Source: Emiliania huxleyi CCMP1516 (taxonomy: Eukaryota > Haptophyta > Isochrysidales > Noelaerhabdaceae). Taken from it: 64,000 bases of DNA. A model generated the notes under the pieces. That model ran no database searches. It had not been told where the DNA came from and saw only the letters and a list, made by a program, of their open reading frames with translations. Within the stretch, counting starts at the first letter, position 1. Each line of letters begins with the position of its first letter. Location: the NCBI RefSeq assembly GCF_000372725.1, contig NW_005201192.1, positions 343,492 through 407,491 of the forward strand, written 5' to 3'. Positions 1 to 10,669 of this stretch are shown piece by piece. A program made the position numbers and the translations under genes.

Positions 1-2828
1 GAGCGGCTGCGCGAGACGATCCGGCAGATGCGGCTCGAGCAGACGGGCGGCCACAGCAGCAGCGGCAGCAACCAGCCTGGCGTCCGCGACAGCAGCAGTG
101 CTGGCAGTAGCAGTGGCCGCAGCGGCGGCCTGCACCGAGCGATTGAGTGCGTGAGCGAAACACTCGCCGGAGAGGTGTCGGCGCTGCGTGCGGCCGGCGC
201 GGCACACGGCGAGGCGCTGCGGCGCGTGGCGTCGGAGCAGACGGGCGCGACCGAGGCGCTTAAGGCTGAGGTGGCGGAGCTGAGGCGGGAGCTGCGCAGC
301 GAGCGCGCTCGCGGGGCGGAGGCCGAGCGGCTCGGCTCCGTCGTCAGCGAGCTGCAGGCGGAGGTGCGATCGCTGCGTGAGAAGGCCGCCTCCGAGGCGG
401 AGGCGAGGCTGAGAACGGCAAAGGAGCTGAAGCCGCTCGCGGCCGAGGTGGCGTCACTCCGTCGGTGGCGCAGCGAGGTGTGCTGCGGGCGACGCCCTGC
501 CCCTCTCCCGCCGGGCCTCCGAGACCCGCCGCCTCATGGACCACTGCCGCTCCCGATTCGACCACCCTCTCCGCAACCAGGTGGTAGCACCGTCGCTCTC
601 CGCCTTTGACGCTAGCCGCGAGGCGGCGGCGACGGCGGCGACGGCGGCGTCGCGCGGTCAGTCGCAGCGCGAGAAGGAGGGCGGCAAGGAGCGGGCGGAG
701 CTGGCGAGGCGGCTGGCGGAGGTGTGCGAGCGGCTGGCCAGCGCAGAGCAGCGGCGCGCGCGAGCCCGGGGAGGGGATGCGGCTCTCTCGGCCGCCTCTC
801 GGCCACACCTTCGGCCGTGTCTCGGCGTACAGGCTCGCGCACGGTGAGGGAGAGGCGGCGGCGTCGGCGCGCGGGCTGGGCGAGAGGCTCGTGGCCGCAG
901 AGGAGTCGGTGAGGGGCGTGGCCGAGGCGGGCGCGTCGCTGCGGGCCGGGGCGCGCGGCGGGGGGAGGCGAGGGAGAGGAGGGAGCANNNNNNNNNNNNN
1001 NNNNNNNNNNNNNNNNNNNNNNNNNNNNNNNNNNNNNNNNNNNNNNNNNNNNNNNNNNNNNNNNNNNNNNNNNNNNNNNNNNNNNNNCACCCAGCCACAC
1101 ACCCGCCCCACATCAGCCGAGGGGGGGAGGGTCGGCCGCTTGGTCGCTCTCGCTGCGGCCTCGCCTCACCCCTTCGCCTGCTGTGTGCAGGTTGCGCGGC
1201 TGGGCGGGCGGGTCTGCCTGCTGGTCGACGAGGAGGGGAGGGGCGGCGAGGCGCTGCAGGCCGCCACGCCCTCCAGCGCTGGCGGGGGACCGCTCCTGCC
1301 CAGACGTCCACGACACGTCCACGACACGTCCCCCCCTCAGGCGACCACCGCAGCGGCGCTCCTCCCCTTCCAAGCCGACCTCGCGCGAGCGCGCGACGAG
1401 GCTGCGGCGGCGGCGGCGGCGGCGGCGGCGCTGGACGAGCGGGTTCGGGCGGCGGTGAGCGCGACGCACCGGAGCATCGAGGCGGTGAGGCGGCTGGAGG
1501 GGGTCAGCGGAGAGGCGAGGGCCGAAGCGCGCGAGGCGGCGGTGGCGCAGGCGGCGGCGACGGCGGCGGCGCAGGCCGCGGCGACACGGGCCGTGCAGGC
1601 GGTGCAGGCGGCGGAGGCGTCGCAGGCGGAGGCGGCGGAGGCGCGGGGGGAGGCGGTGCAGGCGCGGGGGCAGGCGGAGGCGGCGCGGGCGACGGCAGAG
1701 AGGGCGGCGGCGCACGCGGCGGAGGGCGATGGCGTCGCAGCGAGGGGAGAGGCTGCGGGCTGGCGCGCGCGCGCGGAGGAGGCGGCCGAGGGCGTGGCTG
1801 CGCTGCGTGCCTCTCACGCGCAGGCGGTGCGGTGGCTGGAGGTGCTGCTTGCGGAGGAGGGGGGGGGGGGATGCGCGGCTGGCGCCAGTCCCGTGAGACC
1901 CCCGCCTCGCCCCCCCTCCCCCTCGGCAGGCTCTCCAGCGCGAGATTGGCGCTGTCAAGGCGACCGCGCACGACGGTCCGCGCCTTCCCGCCAAGCCTGC
2001 GGCGTCACGTCAGGCGGCGGACCGGCACCTCACTCCGGCGTGGCGCCGCCGCCTGCAGGCGTCGCCGCGAGCCGCGTCTGCGCGGCGAGTGCCGCCGAGC
2101 TCAAGCTGCAGCTGGCGCAGCTCGCCTCGGCCAAGCCGTGCGCCTCCCCGCCCTCCGGCTGCTTTGGGGAGGGCGCGCCGCACGAGGAGGGCCGGCTCTC
2201 GCTCGGTGGCGGGAGGCTCACCTCGCTGGAGCGGGCGGTCGAGAGCCTGCGGAGAGAGGTGCGAGCGGAGGTCAACGCGCTCTCCTCCTCCCTCGCCCTC
2301 CTCACGCGCTCCACCACTCCCGGGCCCTCCTCCTCCGCCCCCGGCTACTGCACCGCCGCCGCCGCCGCGTCCTCCTCCGCCTCCGCCTCCGCCCCGCCGC
2401 CGCCCCGTCCGTTCGACGCGCCGTCGCCAGGGTACGACCCCTCGCCCTCCCTCTCGCCGCACCACCACCACCGCTTCCCGCCTCCCGCGCACAGCGAGCC
2501 TCTCCCCGCCGCCGCACCGCGACCAGCCTACCGCCACCACCACGCGAGCCGGCCGCACTCGCCTCCGCCGCCACTGAGCCAGCTGCCGACGCCCGACTCG
2601 AGACTGCTGCTCTCGCCGCCGTCGCCGCCGCCGCCGCCGCCCTACCATCACCACCAGCCGGGCGGGGCGCCGCCGCCGGCCTCGCACGCGCGCTCGCCAC
2701 CGACGCCGCCCTCTGCGCTGCCGAGCACGCCGTACAGCCCCTCCCTCGGCGCTTGGGAGGCGGTGGGCGGCGGTGCGGTGTCGCTGGGCAAGCGGCCGGT
2801 GCCGAGACCGCTCTTTGACAGCACGTGA
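1..2828 (+). CDS. Ala/Glu/Arg-rich coiled-coil protein, 5' end outside window
   Basis: The coding signal changes frame several times, so this is a multi-exon gene. An early exon (about 28-490) encodes heptad-like Leu/Ala/Glu/Arg helix (SELQAEVRSLREKA). Further coiled-coil exons follow near 640-760, 860-960, 1380-1850 and 2095-2290, and the last exon ends in a Ser/Pro/His-rich low-complexity tail (about 2320-2820) finishing GKRPVPRPLFDST and stop at 2826-2828. A 100-N gap (988-1087) interrupts it. Long Ala-coiled coils suggest a structural or scaffold protein, but no family is recognisable. Exon borders are not all certain: the GC-rich frame is open on both strands, so frame choice rests on heptad composition and the final stop. 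A large minus-strand overlap of Arg/Pro-rich frames is treated as shadow. Confidence 0.55.
988..1087. other. Assembly gap (100 N)
   Basis: A run of exactly 100 N, the usual placeholder for a gap of unknown size. It lies within the coiled-coil gene, so one or more exons may be missing. Confidence 0.98.
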
Positions 2829-3080
2829 TTTATGTCTTAATTTTATGTCTCTCGTGTCTCTCGAGTTTCCAGTGTGCCCCCCGGCGCTGTCCGCGAGGGA
2901 GGGAGATAGGAGAGATGTCCAGTGCGGACATTTGACTTTTTGTGTTTTACGATTGCTCTCAGAGCGACTCGAACTCGCACACCCGGAGCCACCACACACT
3001 GCACTCTCACACAGATTTCTAGCGGGTAGCGCCTGGTGGCACACCGCGGTATCCGGTATCGCACACGCCGCGGTGGTGTC

Positions 3081-3527
3081 TTAGGCGCTCTGAGACAGCT
3101 CAGGGTTGGGCTGCTGCGAAGGATTGTAGACGATGCACACTCGTTTGTCCATCGTGACCACCCACAGGCCTCGGTGCACGCTCGTGTCGACCTCGACAGT
3201 GGTGAGAACGGGCGGCTTGGCAGCACTCGAGCTGTGTGCGCGGCGCTGACAGGGCCGGTAGCGCATTAGCAGTTTGAAAATCAGCACGTAGAGGGGAAAC
3301 GACAAAAGGAGGGCGGACAGGGCGATGACCATAGATGTGTAGTCGATGTCTGAGGAGGTTGAGTCTCCGCCGAATGGTGTGTAGCTGTTGCAGCCGTCGA
3401 GGACGCATCTTCGTGGCGGCGGCGGCGGCGGCGGCGGCGGCGCGGACTGCGGCGGCGGCGCAAACGGATTCATGAGAGCCGGAATGGCCGGTGAAAGCAT
3501 GCGTGCCGGAATGGTTGGTGGTGACAT
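3081..3527 (-). CDS. Small Pro-rich single-pass membrane protein
   Basis: This single-exon frame of 148 codons has four parts. First is a Pro-rich N-terminus with a run of ten prolines (the GGC repeat near 3416-3442). Then comes a short Cys-containing stretch (CVLDGCNSY), and one hydrophobic helix at about residues 66-88 (SMVIALSALLLSFPLYVLIF) followed by Lys/Arg, which predicts a cytosolic C-terminus. The tail contains VWVVTMDKRVCIVYNP-like beta segments. This order of Pro-rich lumenal stalk, helix and basic stop-transfer looks like a real type I or III membrane protein rather than a chance frame. The gene lies tail to tail with the coiled-coil gene (stop to stop 252 bases). Start choice is uncertain: several Met codons precede the helix. 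No family recognised. Confidence 0.5.
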   Translation of the reverse strand: MSPPTIPARMLSPAIPALMNPFAPPPQSAPPPPPPPPPRRCVLDGCNSYTPFGGDSTSSDIDYTSMVIALSALLLSFPLYVLIFKLLMRYRPCQRRAHSSSAAKPPVLTTVEVDTSVHRGLWVVTMDKRVCIVYNPSQQPNPELSQSA

Positions 3528-3640
3528 TCATTCATGAGCCCCATTCAAGGTCTCGTCAAAAAGGAAAAAAAGGCGCTGCCCGGCACCCCTTTGCCAACAA
3601 CAACCTACACACAGTCGGACGAACCGAAAAGTCTACTCAG
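3528..3640. other. Short intergenic stretch
   Basis: No gene seen. It would be the 5' flank of the minus-strand membrane protein gene. Confidence 0.5.
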
Positions 3641-3800
3641 AGCGGTGGTTGAGGCCGATTGCCTCAACTGTCAACCAGCGGGTTGACAGAGGTCTCAACC
3701 ATTTTTGTTTTTGTCAACCAAGTGGTTGACAGACCCCTAACACAAACACACTCTCTCTCTCTCTCAGACCCCTTCAACCTTCAACCACGCGGAATGGCTG
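3641..3800. repeat. Cluster of GGTTGAC palindromes
   Basis: Short perfect palindromes occur close together: GTCAACCAGCGGGTTGAC (7-bp arms) at about 3669-3686 and GTCAACCAAGTGGTTGAC (8-bp arms) at about 3715-3732, with further single GGTTGA or TCAACC half-sites on either side and a CT run. The same motif family returns at 7105-7195. Confidence 0.75.
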
Positions 3801-5236
3801 CTCACACACACACCGCGCAAAGACTTCTGAACAGTGAACATTCTCTGTGAATTCATGTCGTCTTCTTTTAGATGCTGCATTTGACGCGCCTTTTTCACGA
3901 GTACTTGCTCCAGCTACACGTACACGTGCGTGGATGGGAGAGGTGTGATGCCAAGCCCAGACGAGGAGCGCTGACAAGTCATCTCGAATGCCCCGCCACC
4001 GGGGGGGTCCCGGCCGACGTCATGGTCGTCCGGACGCGGCCCTCTGTACACGGAAACAGCTTACCGCAGACATTACCGAACTCAAAACTGCTTACCAAAG
4101 GCAGATACGAGCTCAGCTCAGTGAGATCTAGCAGCACATACCCTCAGTATCCAGAATAGTTAAGTCTGAAAAAGTCGGTCCGACCGCGCAGAGCGGTCTG
4201 GCTGTCTGCAGAGGCCAGAGCTTCCGTCCGGGCCTTGAGAAATGTCGGAGGCATGTCGGCCCTCGCGATTTTGATGGCGTTACCCTCATTGCACGTGAAC
4301 CAGACCGCGCCGGCCACGCACCCTTGTTCCCGGAGGCCAACTCGAACAGGTTTGAGCAAATAGGCCGCCTTCCATGCTCGATATGCAGCAGGAGCTTAGT
4401 TGACCCTGCTCGAAGGCCGCCCTGCTCTAAGGCCGCCCTGCTCTCGGCATTGCGTTGTTGACTGATAGCACTGTCTGATCCAACCAGAAAGAGCCGTCAA
4501 AGAGCCGTCGAGCTACATGAGACCCAAGCAAGTCGTCGTGATGTACCAGAAAACGAAACCAGCACCAACAGAGGAGACGAGATGGGGGCGGAGCCGCGGC
4601 TGAAAAAGGCTAGGAGGGGAGGTCGGGCCCCGCGCCCGTCACACAACTATCGGGATGCGACCAGAAGGAAGGACCGAGAGGTGGGGGAAGACGTCCCGAA
4701 GTGAAAGTTGGGAGACCACGAAGAAGGGTCCGGAGTGGTGAGGCGCCGGGTGTGGGCGGGCGTCGAGTCCGTGTCGAGTCCGTGTCGAGTGTTTACTAGC
4801 TCCGAGTAGAGGGGGCGTTCTGCTGCTAGGGGAAACCTGGAGCGCGGAGCTAACCCTCGGAGACCCGTGTTTACTTTAAGGCCCTTGCCCTGCGAACGCG
4901 CACCCCCGGGGCTAGGGCTCTCTAGCCCGTAACCCGATGCCAATCATCCGGCCCGCTGGGTGCGCTTCTTAGCTCCCCGGCCCTGGATGTGCGGTTGATG
5001 ACTGCACTCCAAGTGCTCCAAGTGCACCAAAATTGTGACCCCAGGATCGACATTGATTTCTCGCGCCTACTTTCACTGCTTGAGACTCGGGACTCGCCAA
5101 ATAGATCCTGCGTCTATGACTGTGTGCAACGTCAAGTCGTGAACCGCGACAAGACCATCGCGCCAAGCGCGACTCTGTTGCTTTATGCGGCAGCATTCAA
5201 CGTGACTCTTGCCGTGGATGGTTCTGAGCCCTGGTG
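3801..5236. other. Non-coding stretch
   Basis: No convincing gene. All frames are short, lack domains and differ in composition from the neighbouring genes. A short GTGTCGAGTCC repeat (three copies) lies at 4765-4795 and belongs to the same motif family as the minisatellites downstream. Confidence 0.55.
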
Positions 5237-5580
5237 TCGAGGTGTCGAGGCCCGGTGTCGAGGGTGTCGAGCTGCTGTCGAGGGATAGAGGTGTCGAGCC
5301 TGTCGAGGCCTAGGCCTGGCGAGGCCTGGCGAGGCCTGGCGAGGCCTGGCGGCGAGGCCTGGCGAGGCCTGGCGGCGAGGCCTGGCGGCGAGGCCTGGCG
5401 AGGCCTGGCGAGGCCTGGCGAGGCCTGGCGAGGCCTGTCGAGGCGAGGCCTGGCGAGGCCTGTCGAGGCTGAAACCATGCTTGTCCGTGTCGAGGAGTGT
5501 CGAGGGGTGTCGAGGGGTGTCGAGGGTGTCGAGGGTGTCGAGGGTGTCGAGCGGGTGTCGAGCGGGTGTCGAGTGTTGTC
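5237..5580. repeat. Minisatellite: GTGTCGAG and GGCGAGGCCT units
   Basis: Three blocks can be seen. GTGTCGAG-type units run from about 5237 to 5310. Ten-base GGCGAGGCCT units follow, with occasional extra GGC, to about 5470. GTGTCGAGGG-type units run to about 5580. The open frames across it are products of the repeat. Confidence 0.9.
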
Positions 5581-5689
5581 AAGAGGCGTCTGAGGTATTG
5601 AGGTGTCCAAGGTGGCAGGTGGATGCAGTTGCAGCCCATCAACATACAACTCTTTTCTCCCAGTAACCTAAAAGACGTACAACAAAAGT

Positions 5690-6275
5690 TGGGCAGCAGT
5701 TGCAAAGCTGTTTCATCCCTTAGTTGCAGCCTCAGTTGCACCCTGTTGATGTAGCACAACCTGAGCACAACCAGTATACTCTCTGTGGACATTTGAGGAC
5801 ATCAAGTGCCGGGAGTCATTGCCACTGTGCACCAAGGTGCTGTGCAGGCGCAGCACCGCAGCAGCGTCGCTGCTGCAGCAGCGTCGCTGCTGCAGCGTCA
5901 CCGGCGCACAAAGCGCAACTGACCACAGCGCTCATGGCACAAGGCTGGTGCCATGAGTCAGTGGACATTGCCACTGCACAAGGTGCTGTCCAGCAGCTAA
6001 GGGCTGCCAGTACCCCATCGCAGCAGCGTCGCCGCCGCTGCAGCGTCGCCGTTGCAGCGTCGCCAGTGCACAAAGCGCAATGGACCACAGGTCTGCACTC
6101 ATGGCACAAGCTCACTGGTGTGAGGATTCATTGCCACTGTACAAGGTGCTGTGCAGCACCTTAGGGCTACCTGAGTACTGCCATGTTTGCTGCATCAACA
6201 GGGGTGCAACTGAGCTGCAACTTGAGCTAGAACTTGAGAGGCTGCAACTCAGGGATGAAAGTACTGCCAGCCAAG
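5690..6275. repeat. Inverted-repeat-bounded element with three internal tandem units
   Basis: The left end (about 5710-5756, TTTCATCCCTTAGTTGCAGC onward to TGTTGATG) reappears inverted at about 6184-6262 (CATCAACAGGGGTGCAAC onward to AGGGATGAAA), with extra TTGAGCTAGAACT material in the right arm. Between them the segment CATTGCCACTG...CAAGGTGCTGT starts at about 5818, 5967 and 6129, giving a period of about 150-160 bases, and each unit holds a GCAGCAGCGTCGC run. This looks like a small non-autonomous mobile element. No coding capacity seen. Confidence 0.6.
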
Positions 6276-6353
6276 TTTGATTGCTGCTGCAACCCTGATT
6301 TCTAACTCTGTGACTCCAATGGGTCTACGTCTCTGCTGTGTTAGGATCATCAG

Positions 6354-6740
6354 AGGTGTCGAGCGGTGTCGAGCGGTGTCGAGCGGTGTCGAGCGGTGTC
6401 GAGCGGTGTCGAGCGGTGTCGAGCGGTGTCGAGCGGTGTCGAGCGGTGTCGAGCGGTGTCGAGCGGTGTCGAGCGGTGTCGAGCGGTGTCGAGCGGTGTC
6501 GAGCGGTGTCGAGCGGTGTCGAGCGGTGTCGAGGGGTGCCGAGGGGTGTCGAGGGGTGTCGAGGTGTCGAGTTTGGCACCTTGACACGGACGAGCATGGT
6601 TTCAGCCTAGATGGTGTCGAGGGGTGTCGAGGGGTGTCGAGGGGTGTCGAGGGGTGTCGAGTTTGTCGAGTTGGCATGGGTTGTCGAGGTGTCGAGTCGG
6701 TGTCGAGGTTTGGTGTCGAGGTGTCGAGGCCAGGGCTCAG
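6354..6740. repeat. Ten-base minisatellite GTGTCGAGCG
   Basis: About 17 nearly perfect tandem copies of the 10-mer run from 6354 to about 6530, then degenerate GGGGTGTCGAG and GTGTCGAGTT units to about 6735. Open frames on both strands here are repeat artefacts. Confidence 0.92.
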
Positions 6741-7104
6741 GGATGGTTAGTGACCGCGGTTGCTTACGCAATGCTACACCGTGAGCTGAGCTTCACCAGC
6801 CGTTTCTCCTCCTTCCCTTGCCTTCTCTTGCCGTCCGTTCTCTGTGCGCATTCCACTGCATGCGGCATCAACACGCGTCTTCTGCCGGGCGCGCATCTGA
6901 ACTCGTACCAGGTACTCGAGTAGGCCATCGCTTTGCTGAGAGATCAGGCGCCTGAATGGCGACAGTGAGCGTCTCCTACTTATGGATTGCGCTCGAGGTC
7001 CGAGGAGCGCAAGAGCGCGCCGCAGGCGAAGCGATTTTTTGGGCGGCAGGCTCTTCCAGTTTATCTTGTGATCACGCTCGAGCCTGTGAATAGGCCCCGG
7101 AGGC
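6741..7104. other. Non-coding stretch
   Basis: No gene seen between the minisatellite and the palindrome cluster upstream of the B56 gene. Confidence 0.5.
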
Positions 7105-7195
7105 CTCAACCCTCAACTAAAGGGTTGAGGGGGGGTCTCAACCGTCAACCAGATGGTTGAGGGGGGGCCTCAACCCTCAACCCCTCAACCACCCC
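7105..7195. repeat. Second GGTTGA palindrome cluster, upstream of the B56 gene
   Basis: Repeated arms CTCAACTAAAGGGTTGAG and GTCAACCAGATGGTTGAG, with further CCTCAACCCTCAACC half-sites and intervening G runs. It ends about 100 bases before the proposed start codon of the B56 gene, so it could sit in that gene's promoter or be an unrelated repeat. Confidence 0.75.
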
Positions 7196-7295
7196 TCTGG
7201 AAAGAGAAAAGAAGAAAATTGTGCCGAACCAGAGCCGGTGCTTCGCAGCCCGCGCTCCTAACACGGCGAGTGCGGTCCCCCTACAATTGTACTGT

Positions 7296-9825
7296 ATGGC
7301 CGGTTCTTCTGGCGGCTCCGGCGGGGCTGGTGCCCCGCCCGCCAAGCTCGAGCAGCTGCCAGCCTTCAAAGAGGTTCGCGATGCCTCTGAGCGGCGGGCG
7401 CTCTTCCTCAAGAAGCTTCAGTTGTGCTCGTGGCCGATGGACTTCACGAACGGGCAGATCGACGCGCGCGATAAGGAGATAAAGCGACAGACCCTCCTGG
7501 AGCTCATGGATTATATCAACTCGACCAAGGGTGACCGCCGAGCCGCTCACTGATCGTGCCACCACCGGCAGCCGCACGCTTCACTCCGTCCCATGCGCAC
7601 CAGGCGCCTTCTCCGAGCGCACCTACCCCGACGTCGTTCACATGATTGCAGCAAACCTCTTCCGCGGTGAGGCCGCCCCGCCCGCCCGCACAGACTCGGC
7701 TACGACGGCGGACCCATCACCGTCCCTGTCCCGAGCGCACCACCAGCCAGCCTCCACTGCTGCCGAGCGAGGGATGGTGACGAGGGCGGAGGGCGGTGAC
7801 GAGCTCGCTGTGAGGCGGGGCGGCTCTCTTCACAGCTGCAGCGCGTGACAGGCCTGGCGGCGTCCGGCTCGCGGGCGCAGCTCGAGCCGGAGGAGGAGGA
7901 GCCCGCGCTCGAGCCCGCGTGGCCGCACCTGCAGTACGTGTACGAGTTCCTGCTCCGGCTCGCGCCGCCTCGAGCTCCAGCCAAGGGGTGGCTAGTCTCT
8001 CACCTGGCCTCTCTGGCTGCGCGAGTAGGTTCGTGGTCTCGAGCGAGGCGGACCCGAAGGCGGTCAAGCGGTACCTCGACACGCGTTTCCTTCTCAAGCT
8101 CATCGACCTCTTCGACTCCGAGGAAGCTCGCCGCCCCAGCATGCCGAACACCCGCACCCCGTGCTCACGACCGACACTCGAGACGACGCCTGCTCTCACC
8201 TTCTCCGCCCGCCACACCCCCGCGCACCAGGACCCGCGCGAGCGAGACTACCTCAAGACGATCCTGCACCGCATCTACGGCAAGTTCATGCCCTACCGCG
8301 CCTTCATCCGCAAGGCCATCAACAACATCTTCTACACCTTCGTGTACGAGACGGAGCGGCACAACGGCATCGCCGAGCTTCTCGAGATCCTGGGCTCGAT
8401 CATCAACGGCTTCGCGCTGCCGCTCAAGGAGGAACACATGCTCTTCCTGCACCGCGCGCTGCTCCCGCTCCACAAGGTGCGCTTCACCGGCATGTACCAC
8501 CACAGCAGCTCTCGTAGTAATTCATTGGTGAATTATTCGTCAAGGTGCGCTTCATCGGCATGTACCACCAGCAGCTCTCGTATTGCGTCTCGCAGTTTGT
8601 TGAGAAGGAGCCGCCGCCGCGCGCCACGCGCCGCCTCGCATGCCGCGCCTCTCGACGGCCGCCGTCACGCTGCTGTAGGACCCGAAGCTCGCCAAGCCGG
8701 TCCTCGAGGCGATCCTCAAGTTCTGGCCGTGCACGCACTCGCCGAAGGAGGCGAAGCGCCAGCCCGACGAGGGCTAGCACAGCCGCCCCTGTTACAAAGA
8801 GGGGAGAGACTGGCCCGGGGGAGGGGCGGGGGCGGGGGGGGAGGGACTGGCTCACCCTGCGCGGGACTGGAAGGTGCTGCTGCTGAACGAGCTCGAGGAG
8901 GTGTTGGAGATGGTCGACGCGCGAGAGTTTGCCGCGGTGATGGCGCCGCTCTTCGCGCAGGTGGCAGAGGCAGCTCGGCGACATCTCGGCTCTCGGCATC
9001 ACCTCTGCATCACCTCGGCATCACCTCGGCATCAGCTCGGCATCACCTCGGCTGCTTCTCTTCGCGCAGGTGTCGCGCTGCATAGAGTCGCCGCACTTCC
9101 AGGTGGCCGAGCGGGCCCTCTTTCTGTGGAACAATGAGTACATCGTCTCGCTCATCGCGCAGCACCGCGCAGAGGCGCCCGCCGCTCCTCCTCGCGCCCT
9201 GCCCGCCTCGCGCAGCTGGCACACTGCTGGGCCGTCAGAGTGTGCCGGCGGTGGGCCGCAGGTGCTGCCGATCGTGTTTGGCGCGCTGCACGCAAACTCG
9301 AACTCGCACTGGAACCAGGCGAGACCCGGCGCGGCCCGCCACGCCCCCCCCCCCCCTCCACGCGCCAGCTTGCGCCTCCGCCCGCCAGACGGTGCACGGG
9401 CTCACCTGCAACGTGGTCAAGCTCTTCATGGAGATGGACCCGCGCCTCTTCGACGAGTGCACCGCCGCGCACCAGGCGGCGCAGGAGAGGGAGCAGGCGC
9501 GGCGCGAAGAGGCGGCAGCCCCCTGACTCCGTCCGAGATCACCCGAGATGTGCCGAGAGTAGGCGCGGCGCGAGGAGCGGCAGGACGCGTGGAGGGCGAT
9601 CGAGGCCGACGCGGAGGCGAGTCCGCCGCGTCTCCACCGCGGCGCACGGCGCTGTGCTGCCCCCTCCCCACGCCGCCTCGTGCGACGCAGGCGAACCCGC
9701 TCTTCCCGCGGGTGAAGCACGCGCTCACCGCGAAGGCGTCGCTCGCCTATGCGATGCGCGCGCAGCAGCTGCGGGAGGGGATGACCATGTTCGAGGACGC
9801 GCCGAGCGACGAGAAGGCGCGTTGA
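7296..9825 (+). CDS. PP2A regulatory subunit B' (B56 family), 13 exons
   Basis: The encoded HEAT-repeat protein of about 480 residues targets protein phosphatase 2A to substrates. Diagnostic B56 segments occur in order: [157 protein letters not shown]. Exons by family alignment: 7296-7530, 7604-7666, 7852-about 7986, about 8027-8122, 8231-8476, 8545-8607, 8679-8750, 8874-8960, 9070-9174, 9262-9318, 9389-9496, 9563-9616, 9691-9825. From 8545 every exon holds whole codons. Donors are GT, GC (8751, 9175, 9319, 9497, 9617) and apparently GA (8123, 8608). Several introns show junction repeats (see findings). The N- and C-terminal extensions are short, as in basal B56 proteins. Confidence 0.93.
8477..8544 (+). 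other. Intron whose 5' end copies the following exon
   Basis: The first about 40 bases of this intron (GTGCGCTTCACCGGCATGTA onward) repeat the start of the next exon (GTGCGCTTCATCGGCATGTA onward, 8545-8582) with one substitution and a 2-base indel. Both copies follow CAAG. Confidence 0.85.
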
Positions 9826-10669
9826 GGGAATGGAGGGGGCGAGGGACAGGGAGGTGTATCACAACGGGGCGGCGCCGGGCGCAGTTGGGCTCAACGACAG
9901 CGGTTCTCGTTTGGTGTACGAGTTATAGAGCTCGAACGGTAAAGTAGAGGCGGGGTCTCGAATCATCATGTCAGTAGCAGTAGCTTCCTTGGGACGTGTG
10001 CATGTCTGTGTGGGCACGCGCTGTCGCGCTCTGAGACCGAATTGTGTTATGTGACATCTTGCGTCTTCAATTTATTACACACATATGCGAGAGGTGGCGT
10101 TGACGCGATTTACTTGTACACGATGTGCGCGGCCGATTTTGCGATTACGGTACTTGATCTTGAGAGAAACATGCACCTTGAAAGAGATCAGAGTGGTTTC
10201 ACTGTGGGTGTGGCGGGGAACGATCGCGCGCATCGATCGCGTTCTACATCTGAGAGACAAGTGTGTCACATCGAGGACGACAACCCGCGCGCAGGACACT
10301 GAGGCGGATTGACTCTGAGCCGCACAAAGCTTTCTAGCGCTCTGCACCTCAGTCCTCACAGGCAGTGCTCTACAAGCGCCCTCTCTGAGGGCAAAAGGCG
10401 TGAAATCCGCATGGGTGGGGTCCACAAGCGGTTTGGCTCGCGTCCACCGCCGCCGGAGGCTGCTTCCGATATCTCGGCCTCCTCGCCGTGCCGGCGACCA
10501 CCAGACTAATTGATCTCCCATCGCGCAGCCGTCGCATCGCCGCCGGCATCGCGCTGGGTGCCGCCGCAGGCCGCTTCCTCAGCCGCAGCCACGCGCTGCT
10601 CCGGCTGCGCCTCTCCCTCGCCCGCGCGCTCTCGCTCCGTGCCTCGTGTGCTCTCCGGTCTCCGCGCGC
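9826..10669. other. Intergenic, no gene seen
   Basis: 3' flanks of two convergent genes. Frames here are short and unconserved. Confidence 0.5.

Noticed and set aside
1113-1994. Large Arg/Pro-rich minus-strand frame opposite the coiled-coil gene
   Set aside because: Shadow frame typical of GC-rich coding DNA; the plus strand has heptad periodicity and the final exon.
6354-6740. CRISPR-like array
   Set aside because: Units are directly abutting 10-mers with no unique spacers.
6249-6750. Open frames over the GTGTCGAG minisatellite on both strands
   Set aside because: A 10-base repeat without stops is open in all frames; no start context or domain.
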